A stretch of DNA of 32,249 nucleotides from Candidatus Saccharimonadota bacterium (GCA_009787015.1 WRGU01000045.1:1-32249), one strand, 5' to 3'. Counted from the first letter of the stretch, positions 7,795 to 16,372 are shown. Made by a program: numbers and translations. Notes: generated by a model not told the origin, from the sequence alone.

Positions 7795-8399
7795 TGGCTG
7801 ACGTTAAATTAGACAAATCAGTATTTGCCGTCGAAGTTCCGAATCATGAACTGTTGAAATTGGCATACGAAGCGCATTTGGCGGCGAATCGTCAAGTCGG
7901 CGCGAAAACTCTGCGTCGCGGCGAGGTTAGCGGCGGTGGCAAGAAACCGTGGCGACAAAAAGGTACAGGTCGAGCCCGTTTCGGTTCGTCCCGCAACCCG
8001 ATTTGGCGCGGCGGTGGTGTGGCGTTCGGTCCTCTCGGGATTGAGAACTACAACAAAACTATCGCGAAGAGCGCGAAACGCGTCGCATTGCGCCAAGCAT
8101 TAACTTTGGCGAATCAAGACAAGAAGATTGTCATCATCGACACATTTGCTTGTCCGAATGGCAAAACCAAAGAAACTGTGGCGCTTCTAAACAAGTATAA
8201 AGTTTCCGATCAAGAGAACGTTTTATTGGTCGTCAGTGTCAAAGATGATTTGGTCATTCGCGCCACGAGCAATTTGCAAAATGTTAAGGTGGTCAATCCG
8301 ACGTACTTGAGCGTATTCGACATCTTAAACGCCGACAAAATTTTGATCAGCGAGAAGGCTTTGCCGATGATCGTTGAATGGCTGAAAGGAGATAAATAA
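7794..8399 (+). CDS. rplD: 50S ribosomal protein L4
   Basis: L4 binds domain I of 23S rRNA and lines the exit tunnel with its extended loop. The loop is recognisable as the Gly/Arg-rich stretch GEVSGGGKKPWRQKGTGRARFGSSRNP, near residues 43-70, followed by GGVAFGP. The protein has 201 residues, the usual length. It overlaps rplC by one base and rplW by one base (TAATG at both ends), so translation is likely coupled. The gene ends in GGAGATAAATAATG, giving the KGDK tail. In E. coli, L4 represses its own operon; the leader at 6928-7170 has repeats that could serve a similar purpose, but nothing here proves it. Confidence 0.98.
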   Translation: MADVKLDKSVFAVEVPNHELLKLAYEAHLAANRQVGAKTLRRGEVSGGGKKPWRQKGTGRARFGSSRNPIWRGGGVAFGPLGIENYNKTIAKSAKRVALRQALTLANQDKKIVIIDTFACPNGKTKETVALLNKYKVSDQENVLLVVSVKDDLVIRATSNLQNVKVVNPTYLSVFDILNADKILISEKALPMIVEWLKGDK

Positions 8400-8815
8400 T
8401 GTTAATTACTCCACGCATTAGCGAAAAAAGTTACAAATTGACGGTCGGAAATATTTACGTTTTCGATGTGCCAGTTTCCGCGAATAAAGCGGAGGTCATC
8501 GCAGCGATCAAAGCGCAGTATCCGGACGTTAAAATCGCGGATGTGCGATTGATGATTACGAAAGGCAAAGCTAAAGCCGTAAATCGCGGCAAGCGATCAC
8601 GCCCAGGCGTTGCCACACGCAAGGACGTCAAGAAAGCGTACGTCACAGTGCGCGAGGGCAAGATCGAAATTGCGGCGTTCAACGAAGTCGCGAATCAAAT
8701 GCAATCTGAACCGACCAAGGAAACTAAGGTCGAATCCAAAGTAAAGGCTGGGGCGGAAACGAAGAAAGCAGGTTTGCTGACACGTCGCCGCACTGGCAAC
8801 AGAGGAGATAAATAA
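8399..8815 (+). CDS. rplW: 50S ribosomal protein L23 with C-terminal extension
   Basis: L23 sits at the tunnel exit and docks trigger factor and SRP. The N-terminal part has the family pattern (ITPRISEKSYKL, later VSANKAEVIAAI, then GKAKAVNRGKRSRPG). It is 138 residues against about 95-100 in most bacteria; the extra 40 residues at the C-terminus are rich in Lys, Glu and Thr and probably disordered. The overlap with rplD and rplB is TAATG. The last codons again contain GGAGATAAATAATG, giving the tail RGDK. Confidence 0.95.
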   Translation: MLITPRISEKSYKLTVGNIYVFDVPVSANKAEVIAAIKAQYPDVKIADVRLMITKGKAKAVNRGKRSRPGVATRKDVKKAYVTVREGKIEIAAFNEVANQMQSEPTKETKVESKVKAGAETKKAGLLTRRRTGNRGDK

Positions 8816-9660
8816 TGGCTATTACTAAAATGAAACCAACTACACCGGCGCGTCGCGGTATGACGACTGCTGATTTAGACAGCATCACCACCAAGAAGCC
8901 GGTTAAATCGCTGGTCACGGTCAAGAAAAAAACCGCGGGTCGCAATAATCAGGGTCGCATCACTACCCGTCATCACGGCGGCGGTGCGAAACAATTTTTG
9001 CGCAATGTGAATTTTAACCTCGCACCCGGGTCGGTTGCGACAATCGAACATATTGAATATGATCCGAATCGCAGCGCCCGCATCGCTCGTGTTCGCGACG
9101 AGAGTGGCGAATTGCACTATATTATCGCGGCGAACGGTATGACACAGGGTCAGAAGGTCCGCGTTGCCGGCGATTCCGCGGTCGCGGTCGAAACTGGCAA
9201 CCGTATGATGTTGCGAGATATTCCGACCGGCGCCACGATCCACAATATCGAAATTACGATCGGCAAGGGCGCGCAAGCGGTTCGTGCCGCTGGCGCTCGC
9301 GCTCAGCTAACCGCCAAAGAGGGCGATTACGCGATGGTCAAAATGCCATCGGGTGAAGTCCGCAAATTTCGTTTGGAATGTATGGCAACGATCGGCGCGG
9401 TCGGCAACGAACAGCACCAAAACATTAAAATCGGCAGCGCTGGACGCAAACGTCGCATGGGCATCCGCCCAACTGTTCGCGGTGTCGTCATGAACGCCGT
9501 CGATCACCCGCACGGTGGTGGTGACGGTGGTCGCCATGGTACTGGCAAAGCACCGCGCACGCCGTGGGGTCAATTGACCATCGGCTATCGCACGCGCCAT
9601 CGTAAATCAACTAACAAGATGATTGTCCGTAGTCGCCACGAAGCGAAGAGGAGGAAATAA
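8815..9660 (+). CDS. rplB: 50S ribosomal protein L2
   Basis: L2 is a primary 23S rRNA-binding protein needed for subunit joining and peptidyl transferase activity. The conserved HPHGGGDGG motif with the key His is present, as are NNQGRITTRHHGGGAK near the N-terminus and the basic C-terminus ending in SRHEAKRRK. The length of 281 residues is normal. A GAGGAGGAAA stretch at its 3' end supplies the ribosome-binding site for rpsS, which starts 3 nt after the stop. Confidence 0.98.
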   Translation: MAITKMKPTTPARRGMTTADLDSITTKKPVKSLVTVKKKTAGRNNQGRITTRHHGGGAKQFLRNVNFNLAPGSVATIEHIEYDPNRSARIARVRDESGELHYIIAANGMTQGQKVRVAGDSAVAVETGNRMMLRDIPTGATIHNIEITIGKGAQAVRAAGARAQLTAKEGDYAMVKMPSGEVRKFRLECMATIGAVGNEQHQNIKIGSAGRKRRMGIRPTVRGVVMNAVDHPHGGGDGGRHGTGKAPRTPWGQLTIGYRTRHRKSTNKMIVRSRHEAKRRK

Positions 9661-9663
9661 GAT

Positions 9664-9927
9664 ATGAGTAGAAGTTTGAAAAAAGGTCCATTTATCGACG
9701 CGAAGTTGGCGAAGAAAGTCGCTGCGTTGAGTGCTGATGATCGCACGGTCATCAAGACTTGGGCGCGCGCCTGCACGATTTCGCCGGAGATGGTCGGAAA
9801 AACCATCGCCGTTCACAATGGTCGCGTTCACGTTCCAGTTTTCATCAGTGAAAACATGGTCGGTCATAAATTAGGCGAATTCGCGCCAACCCGCAAATTC
9901 CGCAAACACGGAGGTAAGCAGAAATGA
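9664..9927 (+). CDS. rpsS: 30S ribosomal protein S19
   Basis: S19 binds 16S rRNA in the head and contacts S13 and the A-site tRNA region. [12 protein letters not shown] at the start and the [17 protein letters not shown] ending are diagnostic; 87 residues is the usual length. The stop codon is TGA, sharing ATGA with the rplV start. Confidence 0.98.
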   Translation: MSRSLKKGPFIDAKLAKKVAALSADDRTVIKTWARACTISPEMVGKTIAVHNGRVHVPVFISENMVGHKLGEFAPTRKFRKHGGKQK

Positions 9928-10328
9928 ACGAGTTAACAACTGTTCGCGCATACCTTAAAGAGTTGCGCATGACCCCGCGCAAAGTCGCGTTGGTCGCTGC
10001 CTTAGTCCGTGGTCGCACGGTCGAGGACGCGTTGGTTATCTTGAACCACACGCCGAAACGCGCCGCTAAACCGCTCGCGAAATTGATCGCCAGCGCGCGT
10101 GCGAATGCAACAAATAATCACGGCTTAAAGGCTGAAGGTCTGAAAATCACCACGTTGTCGGTAACGAGTGGTTCACGTTTGAAGCGATTTCGTCCGGTGT
10201 CGCGCGGTATGGCGCATCCGTTCCAGAAACGCACATCGAACGTTTTAATCGAAGTTTCCGGCGAAATTAAACCCGCCAAGAAACCAACGAAAACTCCTGA
10301 AACAGAGGATAAGAAAGGAGATAAATAA
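9924..10328 (+). CDS. rplV: 50S ribosomal protein L22
   Basis: L22 lines the peptide exit tunnel. The N-terminal [16 protein letters not shown] and the central helix with ANATNNHGL match the family, and the beta-hairpin region holds [24 protein letters not shown]. The protein has 134 residues with a short charged C-terminal tail ending KGDK, produced by the embedded AAAGGAG site for rpsC. It starts by ATGA overlap with rpsS and ends by TAATG overlap with rpsC. Confidence 0.97.
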   Translation: MNELTTVRAYLKELRMTPRKVALVAALVRGRTVEDALVILNHTPKRAAKPLAKLIASARANATNNHGLKAEGLKITTLSVTSGSRLKRFRPVSRGMAHPFQKRTSNVLIEVSGEIKPAKKPTKTPETEDKKGDK

Positions 10329-10960
10329 TGGGACAAAAAGTTAGCCCGATTAGCATGCGGTTGCAAGTAACCAAAGACTGGGCAAGTAAGTGGTTTGCTC
10401 CCGGCAAGAAAGAATACGCCAAAACTTTGGCGAATGATTTGAAATTACGCGCCGCGATTGAAAAGAAATTTGAAACGCGTGCTGTAATCAATAACATCGA
10501 CATCGAACGCAGTGCAAATTCGACCACTGTTACAGTGTGGACGAGCAAAGCCGGTATCGTGATCGGTCGCGGTGGCGAGGGCGTGCAGGCTCTGCGCGCA
10601 GAACTCGAAAAGATTGCCGGTGAACCGATTCGTTTGAATATCGAAGAGATCCGAAAACCCGACCTCGCCGCGAAAATTGTCGCCGAAAATATCGCCCGAC
10701 AATTGGAGCATCGCATCAATTTCCGTCGCGCGATGAAAATGGCGCTGCAAAATGTGATGGCAGCGGGTGCAAAAGGTATTCGCATCGAGGTTGCTGGTCG
10801 TTTGAATGGCGCGGAAATGTCGCGTCGCGAGAAGATGATCGACGGCAGCGTTCCGCTGCACACCCTGCGCGCGAATATCGATTATCACTTGGCGGTCGCC
10901 AAAACTCCCGCCGGCACAATCGGTATTAAAGTTTGGATAAACAAAGGGGAGCGAAGATAA
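10328..10960 (+). CDS. rpsC: 30S ribosomal protein S3
   Basis: S3 forms part of the mRNA entry channel. It begins [12 protein letters not shown], has a KH-2 domain with the [14 protein letters not shown] loop, and a C-terminal domain with [23 protein letters not shown]. The 210 residues match bacterial S3 lacking the long tail. It overlaps rplP as TAATG, with AAAGGGGA upstream acting as the rplP ribosome-binding site. Confidence 0.98.
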   Translation: MGQKVSPISMRLQVTKDWASKWFAPGKKEYAKTLANDLKLRAAIEKKFETRAVINNIDIERSANSTTVTVWTSKAGIVIGRGGEGVQALRAELEKIAGEPIRLNIEEIRKPDLAAKIVAENIARQLEHRINFRRAMKMALQNVMAAGAKGIRIEVAGRLNGAEMSRREKMIDGSVPLHTLRANIDYHLAVAKTPAGTIGIKVWINKGERR

Positions 10961-11373
10961 TGTTATTACCAAAGAAGACTAAATTCCGCAAGGCGTTCAA
11001 GGGACGCAATAACGGCGTCGCAACGCGTTGCAATTACGTGGCGTTTGGCGATTACGGTTTGCAAAGTTTGGACAACGAACGCATTTCGTCGCGCCAAATC
11101 GAATCGGCGCGCCGCGCGATGAGCGGACATACTAAACGCGGCGGCAAGATCTGGATCAGGATTTTCCCGCAAACCCCAATTACCCGCAAGCCACTGGACG
11201 TGAAAATGGGCGGCGGCAAAGGCTCGCCGGAATTTTGGGTTGCCAAAGTTAAAAAAGGCACAGTTATGTTTGAAATGAACGGTGTCGACGAGGAAACTGC
11301 ACGCGAAGCCATGCGCCTCGCGGGGCATAAATTGCCGGTTAAAGTACGATTCGTGAAACGGGAGGAGGCATAA
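10960..11373 (+). CDS. rplP: 50S ribosomal protein L16
   Basis: L16 organises the A-site side of the 50S subunit. It begins [19 protein letters not shown] and contains [11 protein letters not shown]-like [19 protein letters not shown] and the [18 protein letters not shown] signature. I choose the ATG at 10960 (137 residues, the normal length) rather than an in-frame ATG at 10933, because it overlaps the rpsC stop and has AAAGGGGAGCG upstream. Its end overlaps rpmC as TAATG, with GGGAGGAGG as the site for that gene. Confidence 0.97.
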   Translation: MLLPKKTKFRKAFKGRNNGVATRCNYVAFGDYGLQSLDNERISSRQIESARRAMSGHTKRGGKIWIRIFPQTPITRKPLDVKMGGGKGSPEFWVAKVKKGTVMFEMNGVDEETAREAMRLAGHKLPVKVRFVKREEA

Positions 11374-11672
11374 TGGCGAAGAAAGAAGTTAAAGAAGCTG
11401 AAGTCGCGAAAAAGGTTTCGGCAAAAGACGTCAAGAAAGACGCTGCTAAGGTCGCTAAAGCCGTTTCGGAAACCGCGAAAGATTTGCGCGCGCTAACCGA
11501 ACAGCAATTGCAAGGATTGCTTCAGACCGCGAAAGCGGATCTGTTACGAGCGCAAAAAATGTTGAAATCGAACGAATTACCGGCATCGCATGTGATCCGA
11601 AAAACGAAAAAACTGATCGCGCGCATTCACACGGTATTAGTTGAAAAAAGTAATGAGAAGGAGGCGAAATGA
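11373..11672 (+). CDS. rpmC: 50S ribosomal protein L29 with N-terminal extension
   Basis: L29 is a two-helix protein by the tunnel exit, next to L23. The core begins near residue 37 (DLRALTEQQLQGLL) and ends with the IRKTKKLIARIHTVL helix. The 99 residues include about 35 extra N-terminal residues rich in Lys, Ala and Val, which look helical and basic. The stop is TGA in an ATGA overlap with rpsQ; an AAGGAGGCG site lies inside the last codons, giving the tail KEAK. Confidence 0.93.
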   Translation: MAKKEVKEAEVAKKVSAKDVKKDAAKVAKAVSETAKDLRALTEQQLQGLLQTAKADLLRAQKMLKSNELPASHVIRKTKKLIARIHTVLVEKSNEKEAK

Positions 11673-12007
11673 GTAAGCGCACAATTACCGGTGTTGTAAC
11701 ATCGGACGGTAGTGACAAAACCATCGTGGTGACGCGCACAACGCGCGAAACTCACCCGCTGTATGGCAAGAAATTCACCGCCAGTCGCAAATTCCACGCT
11801 CATGACGAGAAAAATGAAGCCAAAAAAGGCGACATTGTCGTGATCGAGGAGAGCCGACCGATTTCCAAGACTAAAACTTGGACGTTAAAATCCATCGTCC
11901 AACACGGTCAGGAAGAAATCGAGATCAAGAAAACTGCGGTTGAGGAAGAAATGGAAGCCGCAAATACTGAAACCGTCGAGTCGGCGGAAGAAAAGGAGGT
12001 CGAATGA
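11669..12007 (+). CDS. rpsQ: 30S ribosomal protein S17 with acidic tail
   Basis: S17 is an OB-fold 16S rRNA-binding protein. [21 protein letters not shown] and [19 protein letters not shown] followed by [18 protein letters not shown] are family hallmarks. The C-terminus adds about 30 residues that are strongly acidic (many Glu), unusual for a ribosomal protein and probably disordered. It starts and ends with ATGA overlaps; the rplN ribosome-binding site AAGGAGG is inside its last codons. Confidence 0.96.
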   Translation: MSKRTITGVVTSDGSDKTIVVTRTTRETHPLYGKKFTASRKFHAHDEKNEAKKGDIVVIEESRPISKTKTWTLKSIVQHGQEEIEIKKTAVEEEMEAANTETVESAEEKEVE

Positions 12008-12372
12008 TCCAACCTCAAACAATGTTAAAAGTTGCTGACAACAGCGGCGCAAAGTCCATCATGTGTATTCACATTTTGGGCGCGACGCGAGCGCGTTATG
12101 CTCGCGTGGGCGACGTCTTTGTCGGCAGCGTTAAGGTCGCCGATCCGCGCGGCAACACCAAGAAAAAGGCTGTTGTGCGTTGCGTGGTCGTCCGCACCAA
12201 CGAAAAAATCCGCCGCAAGGACGGTTCGACGATTCGTTTCGACGAAAACGCTTGCGTGTTAATTAACGACGACAAGACGCCAAAAGCCACCCGCGTATTC
12301 GGTCCGATCCCGCGCGAGTTGCGCGATCTCGGTTACGCTAAAATTGTGTCGCTCGCACCGGAGGTACTATGA
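12004..12372 (+). CDS. rplN: 50S ribosomal protein L14
   Basis: L14 lies at the subunit interface and forms bridge B8. The beginning [17 protein letters not shown], the [12 protein letters not shown] strand and the [26 protein letters not shown] ending are typical, and 122 residues is the standard length. It overlaps both neighbours by ATGA. A CCGGAGG site near its end serves rplX. Confidence 0.98.
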   Translation: MIQPQTMLKVADNSGAKSIMCIHILGATRARYARVGDVFVGSVKVADPRGNTKKKAVVRCVVVRTNEKIRRKDGSTIRFDENACVLINDDKTPKATRVFGPIPRELRDLGYAKIVSLAPEVL

Positions 12373-12683
12373 AACGAATTGTTAAAGACCAGTTAGTGAA
12401 AATTATCGCCGGAAATAACAGGGGCAAAATCGGAAAAGTTACTCGAGTTAGTGATAATCAGGTTTGGGTTGAGGGCATAAATAACCGCGAACGACACGTT
12501 CGCGCGACGCAATACAACCCGCGTGGCGGCAAAAAAGACATTCAACTCCCCGTCGATGTTTCCAATGTCGCATTAGTGGTGGAAAATGTCAAAGACGCCG
12601 AAAAAACCAGCAAGATTTCGTTCCAAGTCAAAAATGGCGCGAAAACTCGCGTGGCAAAACTCAATAATAAGGAGGTCAAATAA
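12369..12683 (+). CDS. rplX: 50S ribosomal protein L24
   Basis: L24 is an assembly-initiating KOW-domain protein. The KOW motif is [15 protein letters not shown], followed by [15 protein letters not shown] and the second half with [10 protein letters not shown]. The length of 104 residues is normal. The stop/start junction with rplE is TAATG and the buried AAGGAGG gives the KEVK tail. Confidence 0.96.
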   Translation: MKRIVKDQLVKIIAGNNRGKIGKVTRVSDNQVWVEGINNRERHVRATQYNPRGGKKDIQLPVDVSNVALVVENVKDAEKTSKISFQVKNGAKTRVAKLNNKEVK

Positions 12684-13354
12684 TGGCTGAAGTTAAGAAG
12701 AAAACTGTGGCTGTCACCCCGAGTAAAGCTGAAGAGTCCAAAAAAGATTCCTCGACTAGCGCTCGGAATGACAAAAAGCCTGTGGCGACTGCCAAGTACA
12801 CGCCGCGCCTCAAAGCGCTGTATCGCACTAAAATCGTGCCGGAACTCCTTAAAGAACTGGATGCGAAAAATGTGCATCAATTGCCGCGGCTCACGAAAAT
12901 CGTGGTCAGCAGCGGTACGGGTCGCAACAAAGAAAACAAGTCGTATCAGGCAGCGGTGCTCAACACCCTGACGCGCATCACCGGTCAAAAACCAGTGGCG
13001 CGTTTGGCGAAGAAATCCATCGCGACATTCAAAATTCGCGCCAAAATGGGTGCGCCGGTCGGTGTCAATGTGACATTGCGTGGTGAAAAAATGTTTGAAT
13101 TCCTCGATCGTTTGATCAACGTGGCGATGCCGCGCATCCGCGACTTCCACGGCGTTTCGGCGAAAGCTTTCGATAAAAACGGCAACTATAATTTAGGTCT
13201 GCTCGAACAATCGATCTTTCCCGAATTAACATTCGAAGAAACCGCGATTTTGCATGGTTTGCAGGTTACTTTTGCCATCCAAAACGGCGCACCTGAAAGT
13301 TCACGCAAATTACTCGAAAAATTCGGAATTCCATTTGAAAAGGAGGCTAAATAA
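12683..13354 (+). CDS. rplE: 50S ribosomal protein L5 with repeat-derived N-terminal extension
   Basis: L5 binds 5S rRNA and contacts the P-site tRNA. The core from residue about 37 ([21 protein letters not shown]) to [11 protein letters not shown] is normal, including [15 protein letters not shown] and [20 protein letters not shown]. The 223 residues exceed the usual 180 because of an N-terminal extension. Residues 11-30 of that extension are encoded by exactly 60 bp whose ends are GTCACCCCGAG and CTCGGAATGAC, a palindromic repeat type also found between genes. It overlaps rplX and rpsN by TAATG. Confidence 0.97.
   Translation: MAEVKKKTVAVTPSKAEESKKDSSTSARNDKKPVATAKYTPRLKALYRTKIVPELLKELDAKNVHQLPRLTKIVVSSGTGRNKENKSYQAAVLNTLTRITGQKPVARLAKKSIATFKIRAKMGAPVGVNVTLRGEKMFEFLDRLINVAMPRIRDFHGVSAKAFDKNGNYNLGLLEQSIFPELTFEETAILHGLQVTFAIQNGAPESSRKLLEKFGIPFEKEAK
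12713..12772 (+). repeat. Palindromic repeat in frame at the 5' end of rplE
   Basis: The 60-bp unit starts GTCACCCCGAG and ends CTCGGAATGAC; the ends are inverted repeats matching at 9 of 11 positions. CCTCGACTAGCGCTCGG forms part of the right arm. The half-element at 19537-19563 (GTCATCCCGAGCGCAGTCG) is of the same type. Sixty bp is exactly 20 codons, so the reading frame of L5 is kept. Confidence 0.75.
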
Positions 13355-13623
13355 TGGCTAAAAAATCAATTTTGGCACGTGATGCCAAGAAGCAGAAGAT
13401 GATTGAACAGTACGCCGCGAAACGTGCGGAATTAAAAGCCGCCGGCGACAACGAAGCGTTGCAAAAACTGCCGCGCAACTCGTCACCGACGCGCGCGAAA
13501 AACCGCTGCGTCGAAACCGGTCGACCGCATTCATACATGAGAAAGTTCGGATTAAGTAGAATAAGTTTCCGCGAACACGCGTCGAAAGGCGAAATTCCCG
13601 GAGTAATAAAGTCAAGTTGGTAA
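13354..13623 (+). CDS. rpsN: 30S ribosomal protein S14, zinc-free long form
   Basis: S14 belongs to the 30S head. The 89-residue long form lacks the CxxC pairs of the short zinc-binding form and ends with the conserved [21 protein letters not shown]; only one Cys is present ([20 protein letters not shown]). It starts by TAATG overlap with rplE. After its stop there is a 19-nt gap containing GAAAGGAGAAAG for rpsH. Confidence 0.97.
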   Translation: MAKKSILARDAKKQKMIEQYAAKRAELKAAGDNEALQKLPRNSSPTRAKNRCVETGRPHSYMRKFGLSRISFREHASKGEIPGVIKSSW

Positions 13624-13642
13624 GAAAGGAGAAAGAAAAGAT

Positions 13643-14044
13643 ATGAGTTTACAAAGTACAGATCCCATTGCTGACCTCTTGACTCGCATTCGAAATGCCA
13701 TCGCGGTCGGCAAAAACGAAGTTCGTTTGCCCAGCAGTAAAATGAAACTAACGATCGCTAAAGAGTTGGTCAAAAACGGTTATTTGGCGGATGTCAAAAC
13801 CGAAAAGAAATCGCCGCGCGATGAGTTGATCGTGCTGATCAATAAAGAGGGCGAAAGTCCCGTTATCACCGAAATCGACCGCGTCAGCAAACCGGGTCGC
13901 CGCGTTTACGCCGGCGTATCCGAAATTCCCAAAGTCAAATCAGGTCGCGGTGTCATGATCGTTTCGACATCAAAAGGTATCATGACCGGCACAGAAGCCA
14001 TCAAAAATCGCCTCGGTGGCGAGTTAATATGTAAGGTTTATTAG
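13643..14044 (+). CDS. rpsH: 30S ribosomal protein S8
   Basis: S8 binds the central domain of 16S rRNA and is the translational repressor of the spc operon in E. coli. It begins SLQSTDPIADLLTRIRNA and ends with ISTSKGIMTGTEA-like VSTSKGIMTGTEAIKNRLGGELICKVY. The length of 133 residues is standard. A clear GAAAGGAG site precedes the ATG, and the following gap to rplF is 16 nt with another GGAAAGGAAAGG site. Confidence 0.98.
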   Translation: MSLQSTDPIADLLTRIRNAIAVGKNEVRLPSSKMKLTIAKELVKNGYLADVKTEKKSPRDELIVLINKEGESPVITEIDRVSKPGRRVYAGVSEIPKVKSGRGVMIVSTSKGIMTGTEAIKNRLGGELICKVY

Positions 14045-14060
14045 GAAAGGAAAGGAAGAA

Positions 14061-14600
14061 ATGTCAAGAATCGGAAAACTGCCAATCGCCATTCCGGCGG
14101 GTGTGACAATCACGGTTGAACCTGATTTCATCACCGCAAAAGGGGCGAAAGGCGAATTAAAACAATTCACATTGCCAGAAGTCGACGTGAAGGTTGAGGG
14201 CGATCAAGTGATCGTTACTCGCAAAAACGATGAAAAGTTAGCACGCAGCCAACACGGTTTAATGCGCGCACTGATCAATAACATGGTCATCGGTGTGAGC
14301 AAGGGTTTTGAAAAGAAACTCGAGGTCAACGGCGTCGGTTTTCGTTTGGTCGGAAAAGGACCGCAGGAAATCGAAATGTCGCTCGGTTTCTCGCACCCCG
14401 TGACCTATAAAGCGCCGCAGGGCGTGACGCTCGCGACCAACAAAATGGAAATCACCGTCAGCGGTATTTCTAAACAACAGGTTGGACAGGTTGCCGCCGA
14501 AATCCGCGCACTAAAGAAACCTGAACCATACAAGGGCAAGGGCATTAAATACAGCGGTGAAACAATTTTGCGCAAAGCAGGAAAGGCAGGGAAGAAATAA
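14061..14600 (+). CDS. rplF: 50S ribosomal protein L6
   Basis: L6 lies near the GTPase-associated centre. MSRIGKLPIAIPAGVTI at the start, the two repeated domains, and KKPEPYKGKGIKYSGE-type ending with RKAGKAGKK are diagnostic. The protein has 179 residues as expected. The stop overlaps the rplR start as TAATG. Confidence 0.98.
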   Translation: MSRIGKLPIAIPAGVTITVEPDFITAKGAKGELKQFTLPEVDVKVEGDQVIVTRKNDEKLARSQHGLMRALINNMVIGVSKGFEKKLEVNGVGFRLVGKGPQEIEMSLGFSHPVTYKAPQGVTLATNKMEITVSGISKQQVGQVAAEIRALKKPEPYKGKGIKYSGETILRKAGKAGKK

Positions 14601-14941
14601 TGGCACAATTATCTAATTTACAGTTGCGCAAGAATCGCGTGCGCGCCCGCGTCGGCGGCACAGCGGAAAAACCGCGTTTAACGGTGCTGATTTCCGCGAC
14701 CAACGTGTCCGTCCAATTGATCAACGATGTTGAGGGTAAAACTTTGGCATCAGCGACCACGATTGGCAAGAAAATGACCGGTACATTAACCGAAAAAGCC
14801 GCAAAAATCGGTGAAGAAATCGCCGTGGCCGCGAAAAAGGCGAAGATCAAAACGATCGTGTTCGATCGCAACGGTCGAAAATATGCGGGACGATTAAAAG
14901 CGTTGGCGGACGCCGCGCGTAAAGGAGGCTTGGAGTTTTAA
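14600..14941 (+). CDS. rplR: 50S ribosomal protein L18
   Basis: L18 binds 5S rRNA together with L5. The RKNRVRARVGGTAEKPRLTV start and the FDRNGRKYAGRLKALADAARKGGLEF ending match the family; 113 residues is normal. It overlaps rplF by TAATG, and the AAAGGAGG inside its last codons is the ribosome-binding site for rpsE, which starts 2 nt after the stop. Confidence 0.97.
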   Translation: MAQLSNLQLRKNRVRARVGGTAEKPRLTVLISATNVSVQLINDVEGKTLASATTIGKKMTGTLTEKAAKIGEEIAVAAKKAKIKTIVFDRNGRKYAGRLKALADAARKGGLEF

Positions 14942-14943
14942 TT

Positions 14944-15780
14944 ATGAGTGAAGAAATTAAGAATTTAGAAGCACAAGAGGTCGCAGTGGAAAAATCAAGC
15001 GGAAGCGAAACTACTTCTCGCGCAGGCTCTGCGGTTACGACCGCAGTGGCAGCAGCCGAACCCCGTAACGACGGGCGTGAGGATACGGTGCGCGAAAGTA
15101 GTGAGGTGGAAGCGGTAAAATCTAGCAGACCAGACGCTCCTGCGTCTGCCAAAAACGGCGAGCGCCCAACGCGCAAGTTCGGCACTGGCAGCAATTTCAG
15201 CAGCGAAAACATGACCGCTGAAAAAGGCAGACGCGGTGAACGCAGTCGCGGTGAGCGCGGCGGCAAAAACAATCGCCGCGGCGACAACAAACCCGCCGAA
15301 GCAAAAATCTTTGAAGAGCAAACCATTTCGGTCGATCGTGTATCGCGCGCCGTCAAAGGCGGCCGCCGTTTCCGCTTCAAAGCATTAGTTGTCGTCGGCG
15401 ACAAGAAGAACAAAGTTGGCGTCGGCGTCGCCAAGGGTCAAGACGTCCAGGCGGCAGTTCAAAAAGCCAGCGAAACCGCCAAAAAACACCTGATCAATAT
15501 CCCGATCGTCAACAACACAATTCCGCACGAAGTCGAAATCAAACTCGGTGGCGCGCGCGTGTTATTGAAACCCGCCGCTCCTGGTACGGGCATCATCGCC
15601 GGTGGCGTAGTGCGTTCGGTCATCGGTGTTACGGGCATCACAAACTTGCTAAGCAAATCGCTCGGCTCAACCAATAAAGTCAATATCGCCTATGCGACCG
15701 TTGACGCCCTGCGCTCTCTCGTTCCAAAATCCGAATGGATCACTAACGATAAAAAACCCGCGAAAAAGGAGACGAAATAA
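14944..15780 (+). CDS. rpsE: 30S ribosomal protein S5 with long repeat-derived N-terminus
   Basis: S5 helps maintain decoding accuracy and shapes the mRNA entry. The double-stranded-RNA-binding-like core begins about residue 121 (KIFEEQTISVDRVSRAVKGG) and runs through RFRFKALVVVGDKKNKVGVGVAKG to VIGVTGITNLLSKSLGS. The first 118 residues are an extension of low complexity, with Ser, Ala, Arg and Glu, not found in standard S5 (about 165 residues). Three perfect short hairpin sequences lie in the DNA of that extension. The stop overlaps rplO as TAATG; no rpmD (L30) lies between them, as is typical of Patescibacteria. Confidence 0.96.
   Translation: MSEEIKNLEAQEVAVEKSSGSETTSRAGSAVTTAVAAAEPRNDGREDTVRESSEVEAVKSSRPDAPASAKNGERPTRKFGTGSNFSSENMTAEKGRRGERSRGERGGKNNRRGDNKPAEAKIFEEQTISVDRVSRAVKGGRRFRFKALVVVGDKKNKVGVGVAKGQDVQAAVQKASETAKKHLINIPIVNNTIPHEVEIKLGGARVLLKPAAPGTGIIAGGVVRSVIGVTGITNLLSKSLGSTNKVNIAYATVDALRSLVPKSEWITNDKKPAKKETK
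15029..15148 (+). repeat. Cluster of palindromes in the rpsE extension
   Basis: Three perfect inverted repeats follow one another in coding sequence: CTGCGGT-TACG-ACCGCAG (15029-15046), CCCGT-AACG-ACGGG (15062-15075) and CAGACGC-TCCT-GCGTCTG (15131-15148). The 22 bases from 15062 match 26359-26380 in typA at 21 positions. Each loop is 4 nt, as in the other dispersed repeats of the window. Confidence 0.75.
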
Positions 15781-16271
15781 TGAAATATAACGATTTACAA
15801 ACGAACAGCACGAAAGACCGCAAACGCGTCGGTCGCGGCATCAGTTCCGGATACGGCAAAACCGCCGGACGTGGCACGAAGGGTCAAGGCGCACGCACGG
15901 GCAAGAAACTGCGCCCAACATTCGCCGGTGGACAATTACCAATTGTCCAAGGTGTTCCGAAACTGCGCGGTTTCAAGAGCAAGCGCGTTCCGGCACAGGT
16001 CGTTTACACCGATCAATTAAACACTGTCAAGGGCGCGAAAATCGACAACTTTGCGTTATTCGACGCCGGTTTGATTTCAACACCGTATCATGCGGTTAAA
16101 GTCATCGCCCGCGGTGAATTGACATGTAAAGCTACTGTCGAAATCTCGGCAATGAGCAAATCGGTCATCGAAGTTTTGGCTAGTAACGGTGGAAAATTTG
16201 TAAAAACCCCCGTCCCCATCAAAAAATCTACCAAACCCGCCGAAGATAAGCCGGAAAAAGTCGAAAAATAG
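15780..16271 (+). CDS. rplO: 50S ribosomal protein L15
   Basis: L15 is a late-assembly 23S rRNA-binding protein. The Gly/Arg-rich N-terminus (RVGRGISSGYGKTAGRGTKGQGART) and PIVQGVPKLRGFKSK are characteristic; the C-terminal tail after residue about 140 is Lys/Pro-rich. The length of 163 residues is a little over the average. It is the last gene of the operon and is followed by a palindromic element and a strong terminator. Confidence 0.97.
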   Translation: MKYNDLQTNSTKDRKRVGRGISSGYGKTAGRGTKGQGARTGKKLRPTFAGGQLPIVQGVPKLRGFKSKRVPAQVVYTDQLNTVKGAKIDNFALFDAGLISTPYHAVKVIARGELTCKATVEISAMSKSVIEVLASNGGKFVKTPVPIKKSTKPAEDKPEKVEK

Positions 16272-16280
16272 TTTCGGTCC

Positions 16281-16372
16281 GTCATTGTCGGACTTAATCC
16301 GACAGTCCAGTTATATTATGTCGCCTTTGGCGACTCATCATCGACTGGATTCCGCGTCAAGCGCGGAATGAC
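16281..16372. repeat. Intergenic cloverleaf-like palindromic element
   Basis: This 92-bp element starts GTCATT and ends AATGAC. Its left arm holds the hairpin TGTCGGA-CTTAA-TCCGACA followed by GTCCAG. The middle is TCGCC-TTT-GGCGA, and the right arm is CTGGA followed by TTCCGCG-TCAAG-CGCGGAA. The two arms are reverse complements in plan, so it could fold as a three-hairpin cloverleaf. The element at 19576-19645 has the same plan. Confidence 0.8.

Noticed and set aside
10445-10972. Long minus-strand ORFs opposite rpsC and other ribosomal genes
   Set aside because: They are antisense by-products of codon bias; no ribosome-binding sites, and the sense genes are certain.
15770-15790. Missing rpmD (L30) as a deletion or assembly error
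   Set aside because: rpsE and rplO are joined by a precise TAATG overlap, and loss of L30 is a known trait of Patescibacteria.
16281-16372. tRNA-like cloverleaf
   Set aside because: No CCA end, T-loop (TTCRA) or anticodon arm of tRNA dimensions; the arms are inverted copies, as in repeat elements.
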